Notes under the pieces: model-generated
The model's input: only the letters and a program-made list of their open reading frames with translations
Database searches by the model: none
What the model was told of the DNA's origin: nothing
Part shown: positions 10,189 through 22,100 of the stretch, piece by piece
Numbering within the stretch: the first letter of the stretch is position 1
How the letters are laid out: the number at the start of each line of letters is the position of its first letter
Translations under genes and position numbers: made by a program
DNA from: Azorinus chamasolen
Lineage: Eukaryota > Mollusca > Bivalvia > Cardiida > Solecurtidae
Reading direction: 5' to 3'
Assembly: GCA_963576725.1 (NCBI GenBank)
Contig: OY755242.1
Coordinates: forward strand, 61,694,324-61,758,323
Length of the DNA stretch: 64,000 nucleotides

Positions 10189-13100
10189 CTGGAAAGACAA
10201 CAGGTGTGTGAAAATACCGTAGCTGATACATGCTTGCTTCCAGCACAACCATAGCATGCCTTATTCTAGTACCTGGGTCACCATAGCATGATGTAATAGG
10301 AAGTATTCAAATCTGTTCACAAACTTAAGATCAAAGTATTTGTGTGATGGACACATGCAACTATTGGGTTGCTTTAACCCAATCCCTCATAGGCTATTTT
10401 CAGACCCAACCTCTTTGAATAAATGAACCAAAAAGGAGCATTTACCAGAAAAAAGGGAAATTTCAGAATTGTGAAGTTCTGACACCACTGTGATAAATGC
10501 AGCATTTGCTACTATGGATCAAATGCTCTATTAACACAATGGTTTCATAAAGTGACTTTTACAGAGGCATCAATGAGGGAATGGGTTCAAAGATGCTTCA
10601 CTTTTCTTCCAGTATCTCTGATTACTACAAGCATAACTGACTACACCCCCACCCATAACTACTTCAAATATTGCATTTTGCAAACTTCTTTGGACCACCA
10701 TTTGCTAAATCAAAGTATTTTTATATATTTTCTTCCAAATTATCTGCCATTCATTTTGTAACAGAAAAAGTCTTCAGAAACAAAAACTTAAAAAAGAATA
10801 TAAATCTGATCACATGACAAGAATTGACACAATATATATATAGTACACTACAATATGTTGATTACACTGCTTCTACACAATAAACTGTTCATCCCTTTAC
10901 CTAATGGCTATTTATATTGGAAATAATCAACACGTGAATAGTAATTAGATGATATTTTAGAACCTGTCCTAAGCGACCATTCATTTATTGAACATACAAG
11001 TCTTAAAAAGCAGGTGGTTGCTTAAGGCAGAGCAAATGTAATGCAGGAAGCTCCCATGGGAGTTTTCTAGTTTTCATGGGGAAGGGGGGGGGGGGGGGGG
11101 GGTTGACCTGCATAAAGCTACCACATGCCTTACAGACCCATAAATAGACTTATTTTTGATGGCTGCTTAAGACAGGTTCAACTGTAATGGAATATGACAG
11201 CATGGCAGAAGCTGTAGAACCAGTCCTATAATATATACATAAGCACGCAAAGTAGACCTCGATCAGACAGCTCCAGTAAGAGCTATCTGATCTCGGTATA
11301 CACTGTTTGCAAAAGCATCGAAATATTCACTAAGGCGAAGGTTTATTGTGCTGCAATATACATGTAGTTGTGCGTTTATTTTGGTTAGTGAGGAAATGGA
11401 GGATATAGATAATATATTTCCGAAATTATATTAGTTCTTGACAGTTAATACCCATAGAAGTCTATCATTGTTCATATTTATATGATTTCAATATTCTAAT
11501 AATAAGGCTGGTCAATACCAAAAATGAGTCACTTTGGTTTTCAGAAGGTATTTGATGTCTTTACAACCTTTAACCCATTCCCTTATATAAACGTGTTTTC
11601 ACGCATTTGCAAACAGAGTAGACCCAGATCAGACGGCTCCTAGAGGAGCTGTCTGATCAGGGTCTGCTCTGTTTGCTAATAGTTTGATAGAGCTGATTCT
11701 TTACTTTCTAAAATGGCTACAATGTTCCACCTTCCTTGTATCGTTATAACTATTTGCGTGAAAACACGTTTATATGAGGGAAAGGGTTAGCCATGCGATC
11801 CTATAACTACAGTTGACCCTTTACTCCATATATAAACCAATTAATTTGCAAACAGGGTAGTCCCAGATCAGATGGCTCCCGCAGGAGCAATCTAAACTGG
11901 GTCTGCTCTGTTTGCTTATGAAATAATATCTGATTCTACAGTTTCTCCAATGGCAAAACAAATGTCATAAACATTCAGCTAATGAATATTAATGGAGTAA
12001 AGGGTTAACCCTTTACTCCATAAATACATTATTTATGCCTTTTTTCAAACAGTGTAGACCCAGATCAGAGTTCTTATAGGGAATGTCTAATCGGGATCTG
12101 CAATGTTTTATATTTCCTTTTGTATAATTGACTTCATATACATGCCAAAGTACTACTTGAGATAATAAATATACAAAGAGGGTGGAGCCTAAATAATAAT
12201 GTACAAAGAGGGTGGAGCCTAAATAATTAATATTCATGGAGTTAAAGGTTATGGTTACATATGATATATGTGTGATGTTTATTTCATAAGAGACTGAATA
12301 TGGTTGCTGCTACCTATAATGGAACCTGGCACACCTTTTTAAAGACTACCAACACAAAATTCAAAAAGCAGTCTTTTGCATTCTACTTCAGTTCTTTTAC
12401 TAAATGGCTGAATATTGTCCAGCTGCTTGATATTGTTTTACATAATATTATTATTAACAAATGTTGTCAATCTATCTGAATTTGAAATGATAAATTTCAG
12501 TAGATTTGTTTGGATCATGTCCAAACAAATCGACCGAAATTTATTTTTTATCTGTCGCAAAAACTTCCATCCAGTTTTCGTTATACAGAACTTGAGTAAC
12601 AGCGGCTCATACCAGTCAACACTTGCATGCAGGCCTCTTATTAAAGGATAATACTTACAAGTTCCAGATAGATGACTTTTTCTTGGTCGGGTTGATTTCA
12701 GGGTGTTCACGGGATGCCCGGATCATCTCCGTCCATCGCACTGCCTCCTGCAATTCCATGAGTCGTTCCTTGTACTGGTTCCGTTCCATCAGCACCCGGG
12801 CCATCTCAACACGTGTGAACCGCTTACGCTGAGCCATGGGCACATCATCCTGCAATAACCACACATTGGTCACTAAAGCCTTCAACCCATTCCCTCATAT
12901 AAACGCTTTTTTATGCATTTGCAAATAGAGTAGACCCAGAAGCTGTCTGATTAGGCTGTGCTCCGTTTGCTTATCCCCTTCCTCCATGAATATGCTTTTC
13001 TACGCCTCAGTTATTTTTTGAAACCAATGTGATAAAGAGCGCATTTACTCCATAGGAGCAAATGGTCTAATTATCACAATGGTTTCAAAACCGCACAAAT

Positions 13101-16100
13101 CTAAAAATTTCCTTTTCCATAGTAAAAACTCCTTTTCGGTAGATTGTATAAACAAGAGCTGATCGCAGACAGCGCGCTCCACTTTCTTTAGTGCTGGATA
13201 GTGTAGTGGAAGTCCAAGTCAGAAAGGGGAGATAACAACAGCAAAATTAATTTAAAGGTTACCTGCCCTTGTGAAATGGGCCCCCTTGTAATAGTTAATA
13301 TGTATACCAAATATGAACCAAATATCTTGGACAGTTTCTGAGACATGGACCTGAACATAAAACTTAACCAACAATGAAAATTCTAAGTCGAAAAAGGGAC
13401 ATAACTATGGCAAAATTAATTTTAGGGTTATCTACCCTTGTGAAATGGATTCCCCTTGTGATAGTAAACATACATACCAAATATGAACCAAATATTTTTG
13501 ATGGTTTCTGAGAAAAGGACCTTAACAACAAGTGGGCCAGAATGGCCCTGAAGCGCTCACCAGACAATCAGAGTAGAAGATTTTCAAAGTTTTAACTATA
13601 TGTTTCTATAGAAAACTAGCCGGTCCTGGGGCTGGACAGTTTTGACCCCAGGGGCATAATTAAGAAAACTTTTGTAGAGGACCTGAACATGACGCTATGA
13701 GCCAAATATGAAAGCTAAGAACCTTCCAGTTTCAGAGAAGAAGATTTTCAAAGATTTCATTATTTGTTTCCATTGAAAACTGCCCACCCCTGGGGCAGGG
13801 CCAATTTTGACCCCAGGGCCATAATTTATACAAATTCTGTAGAGGACATGAATATGATGCTCTGTGCCAAATATGAAAGCTGTGAACCTTCCAGTTTCAG
13901 AGGAGAAGATTTTCAAAGATTTCACTATTTGTTTCTATTGAAAACTGCCCAACCCTGGGGCGGGGCCAATTTTGACCCCAGGGCCATAATTTATATAACT
14001 TTCGTAGAGGACCTGAACATGATGCTCTGTGCCAAATATGAAAGCTGTGAGCCTTCCAGTTTCAGAGGAGAAGATTTTCAAAGATTTCAATATTTGTTTC
14101 TATTGAAAACTGCCCACCCCTGGAGCGGGGCCAATTTTAACCCCAGGGCCATAATTTATATATCTTTTGTAGAGGACTTGAACATGATGCTATATGCCAA
14201 ATATGAAAGCTGAGAACCTTCCAGTTTCAGAGAAGAAGATTTTCAAAGTTTCACTATTTGTTTCTATTGAAAACTGCCCAACCCTGGGGCGGGGCCAATT
14301 TTGACCCCAGGGGCATAATTTATATAACTTTCGTAGAGGACCTGAACATGATGCTCTGTGCCAAATATGAAAGCTGTGAGCCTTCCAGTTTCAGAGGAGA
14401 AGATTTTCAAAGATTTCAATATTTGTTTCTATTGAAAACTGCCCACCCCTGGAGCGGGGCCAATTTTAACCCAAGGGCCATAATTTATATATCTTTTGTA
14501 GAGGACTTGAACATGGTGCTATATGCCAAATATGAAAGCTGAGAACCTTCCAGTTTCAGAGAAGAAGATTTTCAAAGTTTCACTATTGGTTTCTTTTGAA
14601 AACTGCCCAACCCTGGGGCGGGGCCAATTTTGACCCCAGGGGCATAATTTATATATCTTTTGTAGAGAACCTGAACATAATGCTCTGTGCCAAATATGAA
14701 AGCTATGAGTCTTCCAGTTTCAGAGAAGAAGATTTTCAAAGATTTCACTATTTGTTTCTATTGAAAACTGCCCACCCCTGGGGCGGGGCCAATTTTGACC
14801 CCAGGGCCATAATTTATATAACTTTTGTAGAGAACCTGAACATGATGCTCTGTGCCAAATAGGAAAGCTAGTAGCCTTCCAGTTTCAGAGGAGAAGATTT
14901 TCAAAGATTTCACTATTTGTTTCTACTGAAAACTGCCCACCCTGGGGCGGGGCCAATTTTAACCCCAGGGCCATAATTTATTTAACTTTTGTAGAGGACC
15001 TGAACATGATGCTATATGCCAAATATGAAAGCTGAGAACCTTCTAGTTTCAGAGAAGAAGATTTTCAAAGTTTTAACTATTTGTTTCTATTGAAAACTGC
15101 CCACCCCTGGAGCGGGGCCAATTTTGACCCCAGGGCCATAATTTATATAACTTTTGTAGAGGACCTGAACATGATGCTATGTGCCAAATATGAAAGCTGA
15201 GAGCCTTCCAGTTTCAGAGGAGAAGATTTTCAAAGTTTTACTATATGTTTCTATTGAAAACTTCCCACCCCTGGGGCAGGGCCAATTTTGACCCCAGGGG
15301 CATAATTTATATAACTTTTGTAGAGGACCTAAGGGTGATGCTATGTGCCAAAGATGAAAGCTGAGAACCCTGTAGATTCAGAGGAGAAGATTTTTAAAGG
15401 TTCAAATTGTTGACGACGAACGACGGACGACGCACGCCGACGGACGACGGACATCAGGCGATCCCAAAAGCTCACCCTGAGCACTTTGTGCTCTGGTGAG
15501 CTAAAAAGGTGCTGGATAGTGTAGTTGAAGACTAAGTCAGAAAGGGGAGATAAAAACAGCAAAATTCATTTAAGGGTTACCTGCCCTTGTGAAATGGGTC
15601 CCCCTTGTAAAAGTTAATATGTATACCAAAGATGAACCAAATATCTTGGACAGTTTCTGATACATGGACCTGAACATAAAACTTAACCAACAATGAAAAT
15701 TCTAAGTCGAAAAAGGGACATAACTATGGCAAAATTAATTTTAGGGTTTCCTACCCTTGTGAAATGGGTTCCCCTTGTGATAGTAAACATATATACCAAA
15801 TATGAACGAAATATCTTTGATGGTTTCTGAGAAAAGGACCTTAACAAAAAGGTTAACCAACGCCGACGCCGACGCCGACGAGAGGGTCATGACAATAGCT
15901 CCACTTTTTGAAAAAGTGGAGCTAATAAAAAGGTTGGGTCTAAAATAGCCTATGAGGCAATTGGTTACGGAACAATAAAGATCTGCTTCTACAGTTTCTG
16001 CCATGGCTAAAACTTCCCATGTTCAAATGTCATTAAAAATTCAGCTAATTAATATTCATGATGTCACTAACTCTATATACATGAGGTGGCAACCGTGACA

Positions 16101-19100
16101 TGTTAATGGTCTTTCTACTGTATTACATTAATCCTTTCCCTGTTCTATGTTTATTCCAATTTTCAATACCTACTGAATATTCATAGACAAAATAGTTATA
16201 ATGAAATATGGAAGGTAAAACATTGTAGCCATTTTAGAAATTAAGGAAACAGATGTTTCAAATTCCAGTTGCAAACAAAGCAAACCCTGATCAGACTGCT
16301 TACATAGGAGCTGTCTGATCTGGGTCTACTCTGTTTGCAAATGCGTAAAAGCACGTTTATATGAAGGTAATGGTTAAAGTCTTCTCAGACCGTTCATTAC
16401 ATTAAGGTGATTAGCTGCCAGTCGACCCAAGTCCAGTGGGCAAACTTTACTCTCATTCTGCTAAGTATTATCATGTGCAAACTCTGTCGTCTGCAAAATT
16501 TTAATTTTTGAGTTTTGTTTCTTTTTATTCAATAAAACATAATCACAGCATCAAACACTTTGGATTGACAAGCTGCTGTCGGTGCCTCATCTGGATCCAA
16601 ACTAATTGCACAGGTGATAACAAATTTGTGATTGGCGGTGTAAGAGTTAATTGAATTGTTGTCTGTCTGACAATTGTATTAGCCTAACCTACCATACAAT
16701 ACTCTAAGAATTGGATGAACTTAACCCTTTCGGCGCCAAATTTCTTATTGTTGTCTGCAATCCAAGTTTGTTAAATCATTCAGTAAAATAAGGAAATGAG
16801 ATAAATAAATGCAAATTTAAGGAATAAAGCACATATATAGAAATAGAGATTGAGACAAAAAGTGAAGTCCCTGATCAGACGCCACCTTGAAAAGGCGGCG
16901 TCTGATCTGGGACTGCCCTATTTTTCGTGGTACATTTTGCAACATTGGCGGTGAAAGGGTTAAAACATTTAGTGCTACATTTACACCATAACTAAATCAA
17001 ACTAGAACTGTAAGCCAAAGGCTAACGAATACCCCCCACCTGTCTGCTTGTCAGAACACCTATCATCAATCTGAACATATGTACATACAGAAACATGAAG
17101 AGATTTAAAAACAATACATGCCCAAACCTAATTTATGTAATAAAAATGAAGAATAATTCAGAGAAACAAGACCCTTTCATGAGGTTTTTTTGTCAAATCC
17201 AAAGTTCTAAAGCTAGGTACCTTTTCAGAAAAACATTAAGTTCAAGGACAATAACTCTGACAAAAATTATTCAACCAGACCCATATTTGAACTTAAGCTG
17301 TACCTCATCTAGATTTAGCTCTATGTCAAATATGAAGTTAATATCTCTAACCACTTCTAAAGAAAGACCGGAAAATTGAAAATTTGACAAAAAATTAAAG
17401 TTCAAGGGCCATAATTCTGTCAAAAATTATTCAACCAGACTGAGATTGGGAATTAAGCTGTAATTCAGCTAGAGTTAGCTTTATGCCAAATATAAAGGTA
17501 ATATCTGCAACCACTTCCAAAAAAAGTCTGGAAAATCCCAAATTTGAAGAAAAAAATTAAAGTTCAAGGGCAATAACTCTGGAAATAATTATTCAACCTG
17601 GCTGAGATTGTAACATAAGCTGTAACTTATCTAGATTTAGCTTTGTACTAAATATAGAGTTGAAATCTCTAGTCACTTCCATAAAAAGTCCAGAAAACCG
17701 GAAAACATTGATAGGGGACTAAAAAGGGGAGATAACTCCTAAGTAGTGGTCCGATCATAATGGAAATATGCGGTGCAAAGGTTTATATGGTCATATGGCT
17801 ATACATGAACTTTCAACAAAATTGAAGCAAAACTGTAGAAGAAGAAGGACGGACAAAATTGTGTCCACGGACGGACAGACGGACGGACACACTAACGAAT
17901 GGGTAGTTGTGTGACTTTTTCCTTTGATCTTTTCTTGTGGGACTAGTTCCATAAGTAAAACGTATTTTTGGCTCTAACTTTGGAATAGAATGATCTGGAA
18001 GCTAACCCTAACCCTATGTCCCACAACTGGCCAGGTTAATGTCACAAGAAATGGCCAGGTTAATGTCACAAGAGATGGCCAGGTTAATGATTTTACTTGT
18101 GCGACTAGTTAGAAAAAGTCACACAACTACCCATTGGTGAGTGCGGACGGACAGACAGACGGACAACCTGATTCCAGTATACCCCCCCCCCAAAACTTCG
18201 TTGTGGGGGGTATAATAACTCAATAAAATTTATATCCCCACTATGATGCATGAGGCAAAATATTCATCATAAATATCTCACAGCAGTCTATGGCATAAAT
18301 AATGATATATGTATAATAAGAAACGGAAAAACTTGTTATCTGCTTGATTTTTAATGTTCATTCTTTTTTCTTTCTATTTCTTTTTAAAATGCTGAAAGTC
18401 ATCAATAGTCTGGATCTTGATGCACTAAACCTTATTTGTATTAATTTTTACAAGAATTAATATTAACCCTTTACTCCATAAATACGCCGTTCTACACCTT
18501 TGCAAACAGAGTAGACCCAGATCAGACGGCTCCTGCAGGAGCCATCTGATCAGGGTCTGCTCTGTTTGCTTATGATATAATATAGGTATTATTCTACAGA
18601 TTCAGCTATGACCAAACATTCTTGTGTTCACATGCCATAACTAGAACTATCACTAAAGGTAATGGAATACCCCCTAACAGCAGTCTTGATCGCAACTCCA
18701 AATACCCATGTTTCAAGCCAAAATGACAAAAACAATACTCAAAGTTCAAGGGGAAATAATTCTGCAATGCTCAGTGGTAAACACATGAAAATTGTATTGT
18801 GTCTTGCACATCTACTATTCGTGGTTATTATTAATACCAAATACAAATTCAATAACTTTAAAACTGAAAGGAGTTCATGACCCCTGCTACCCATGTTCAA
18901 ATGCTGACCAATGAGCCGACCGACTGACCGCCGGACGCTAAGTAACTACAGTAAAACCTCTCTATAACGACCACTAAATTACATCAAGTATTTTGTGTTT
19001 AAGACTGGTGGCTGCTTAAAGCAAGGTGAAAGTAAAACAGAACGCTCCTATATAGGAGCGTTCTGTTTTACTTTCACCTTGCTTTAAGCAGCCACCTGCC

Positions 19101-22100
19101 CTAAATACTGACTAATTAACACAATTTAGTGGTCGTTGTATAGAGGTTCTGCTGTATCTTCTGTTACAACTCAATTTCAGTGTCAGTCAAACAGTTTGGA
19201 CCTTGACGAGTTACTAAGTATCTCATCCGGACTTCAGCTGTTTGCCAAGGTCGTTATATATTGGTAAACAGCCTTCAAAAGGGTTAACCCTTTACTCAAT
19301 AAATACGCCCTTTTACACTGTTGCAAATGGAGCAGACCCAGATCAGAATGTAAGGAGCAGTCTGATCTGGGTCTGTTCTGTTTGCTTATGATATAATACA
19401 ATTATGATTTCTACAGTTTCTGCAATGGCCAAATATTCCTGTGTCCTTGTGTTATTACAACAGCTTATCTTAACCCTTTCCCTGTTCTATATTTAGGCCA
19501 ATTTTCAGTACCTACTGAATATTCATTAACAAAATAGTTATAAAGAATTCTTGAAGGTGGAACATTATAGACATTTTAGAAAGTAAAGAAACAGATCTAT
19601 CAAATTCTAATAGCAAACAGAGTAGACCCTGATCAGACGGCTCCTCTAGGAGCCGTCTGATCTGGGTCTACTCTGTTTGCAAATGCGTGAAAACACGTTT
19701 GTATGAGGGAAAGGGTTAATCATGATGTCAATATTTCTTACATGAATATTTATTTATGGAGTAAAGGGTTAAAGTCACAAGCCTGAAAAGGCTGAGTGGA
19801 CAGCAGTTCTGTGCAAGCAAGCAGCTCACCTCATTTTCACCCTCATGTGACTGCTGAGTCTTCTTCTCAAGGTCTTCCTTGGTCTTCTTAACCTCGTCCT
19901 CTAGCTCCTTGATCCGATCATGCAGCTTGTTCTTCACAGCTTTCAGCGAGTTGATCTCCTCCTTGAGAATCTCCTGCTCACTATTACAAATACAGCAATA
20001 TCTCTTAAAACCCGTTGTTTTCAAAGCAGATGCCTACATCATTACAGTTGAACTTTGACATCTCAAACTCAGATCACTTGAACTTCGGGATAACTCAAAC
20101 TAAAAGTTCGGTCCTTTCAAAATTTACAACACAGATTTTTTTAAAAACGTATCACTATGCATATAGAAACACATGTGACAGCTTAATGCAGGTCAAAAGT
20201 AATGCTGAAAGCTCCTACAGGAGCTTTCAGCATTACTTTAGACCTGCATTAAGCTGTGAACTAGAGAAATTGTCCAGATTAGAAATCGGATGACTTGAAC
20301 CTCTGATATCTGATATGGTCCCTTGAAGTTCGAGATATCTTTGTCATCTTTGCAGAGTAGACCCAGATATGATGTACGATCAGGATCTGCTCTGTTGCTT
20401 ATAGAATATCTTAGATGTGATTCTATACTATTTAGGATAGCTATGTTTTCACTCATTTTACATAGAAATGTGAAATATTTAATAATGATCATAATGGATG
20501 AACAGGTCATGACTATTGAGTATTCATAGATTACTGGGTTAAAATGATACTTCTACCATTTCCCATCTGTGAATTAATTCCATCCCCAAGTCTGCACATA
20601 ATCTTTGCTCTATGTAGTCTATGTATGCAAAAAAAACTCATAAAATTTAACTACATATAAGTTTTATATTTCGTTTGCTTTTTTGGAAATTTTATCATTT
20701 CTGTTATTTTCTAAAGCAGTCAAGATAACAAATCCTACCTAGTAAGTTCATCTACTTTGGCTATGAGGTCATCCTTCACAATGTTCAAGGCATTTCTGAA
20801 AATAAAACATTGAACATTAGTTCTTTACTCCATGAATATTCATGTAAGAAATACATGACACCATGACTATTAACCCTTTCCTCCATAAATACGCCTTTCT
20901 ACACCTCTGTAAATGACACTTTCTGAAACCATTGTGATAAATAGAGTATTTGCTCCTTAGGAGCAAATGCTCTATTTATCACAATGGTTTCAAACCTATA
21001 AATTCTAAAAAAAAATCCTTTTCTCTAGTTAATGCTTCTTTTCGGTAGATTTATTCAAATAGGTTGGATCTAAAACTAACCTATCATATAAGGGAAAGGG
21101 TTAAAAAGAAAGATGGATGGAAGCAGAACAAATTATCAAGGGCAATTTCATATGGAAACTCAATTTTTTAAGCTTAAGTCTTTACACTAAGTCTTCATCA
21201 GGACATATCCTTTGTACATGGCATGCTACAGTAAAACCTCTCTAACGGCCACTGAATTGTGTTAATTAGTTGGTATTTAGGGCAGGTGGCTGCTTAAAGC
21301 AAGGTGGAAGTAAAACAGAACGCTCCTATAGGAGCGTTCTGTTTTACTTTTCAACTTGCTTTAAGTAACCACCTGCCTTTAACACAAAATACTTGATGTA
21401 ATATAGTGGCCATTATAGAGAGGTTTTACTGCATTATAAAATTTCAGCTAACAATTTTCCTGGTATGATTTCCTATCTGAATAATCAACAGGGAGGGAAT
21501 GTATGCCCAACAAAAGTAATGTAAAAAGCTTCTAAGGAAGCTTCTGCATAACTTTTGTCTTGCATTGAGTCAACAACTCTGAAAAGTCCAGAACTGGACA
21601 TACATGTACTTCAAAATTCTAGTAATGAAGAATTGATGCCTTTTTAGGCAAGTGGTTCATTAATGCAGGGCATGACATTCACTCTACATTAAACTTCCAC
21701 CTGTCTTAACCGTTTCCCTCATATAAACGCATTTTCACGCATTTACAAACAGAGAAGACCCAGATCAGACGGCTCCTATAGGAGCCGTCTGATCAGGGTC
21801 TGCTCTGTTTGCTAATGGAATTTGATAGATCTGATTCTTTACTTGCTAAAATGGCTACAATGTTCCATCTTCCATATTTCATTATAGCTATTTTGTCCAT
21901 GAATATTTAGTTGGTATTGAAATTTGAAATAAACATAGAACAGGGAAAGGGTTAATGACTGATAAAAAGTGATAATGGCACATATTTCAGTGTTCCAATT
22001 ATTGAGTTTTTACTATTATTCCCAATTCCTACATTCAATCACAATGTAATTATTAACATAAGTAATGCATAATAACTATCTTACTTTGTGGCTAACAGCT

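Larger units (their letters stand above)
13151..15925. mobile_element. HN-type element with its own nested HN insertion
   Basis: It opens AACAAGAGCTGATCGCAG and closes AGCTCCACTTTTTGAAAAAG, a terminal hairpin, after a GACGCCGACGCCGACG run. Two copies of a core of about 330 bp (13183-13510 and 15508-15845, starting GCTGGATAGTGTAGT) are separated by a second element (13511-15507). Confidence 0.7.
12972..15967. mobile_element. TTAA-B MITE split by a 2.8 kb insertion
   Basis: Left part 12972-13150 (TTATCCCCTTCCTCC to GGTAGATTGTAT) and right part 15926-15967 (AAAAAGGTTGGGTCTAAAAT to TTGGTTAC) are the two pieces of one TTAA-B element. The HN complex sits between them. Confidence 0.75.

Noticed and set aside
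13764..14862. Open frames up to 149 codons in a row on the plus strand
   Set aside because: They are translations of the 165-bp tandem units; the same peptide recurs each unit and no splice or domain signal is present.
13620..15395. CRISPR-like regular array
   Set aside because: Units of about 165 bp diverge along their whole length with no repeat/spacer split; eukaryotic satellite-like core of an HN element.
18001..18015. Telomere-like CTAACCCTAACCCTA
   Set aside because: Only about two units inside a transposable element; not a telomeric tract.
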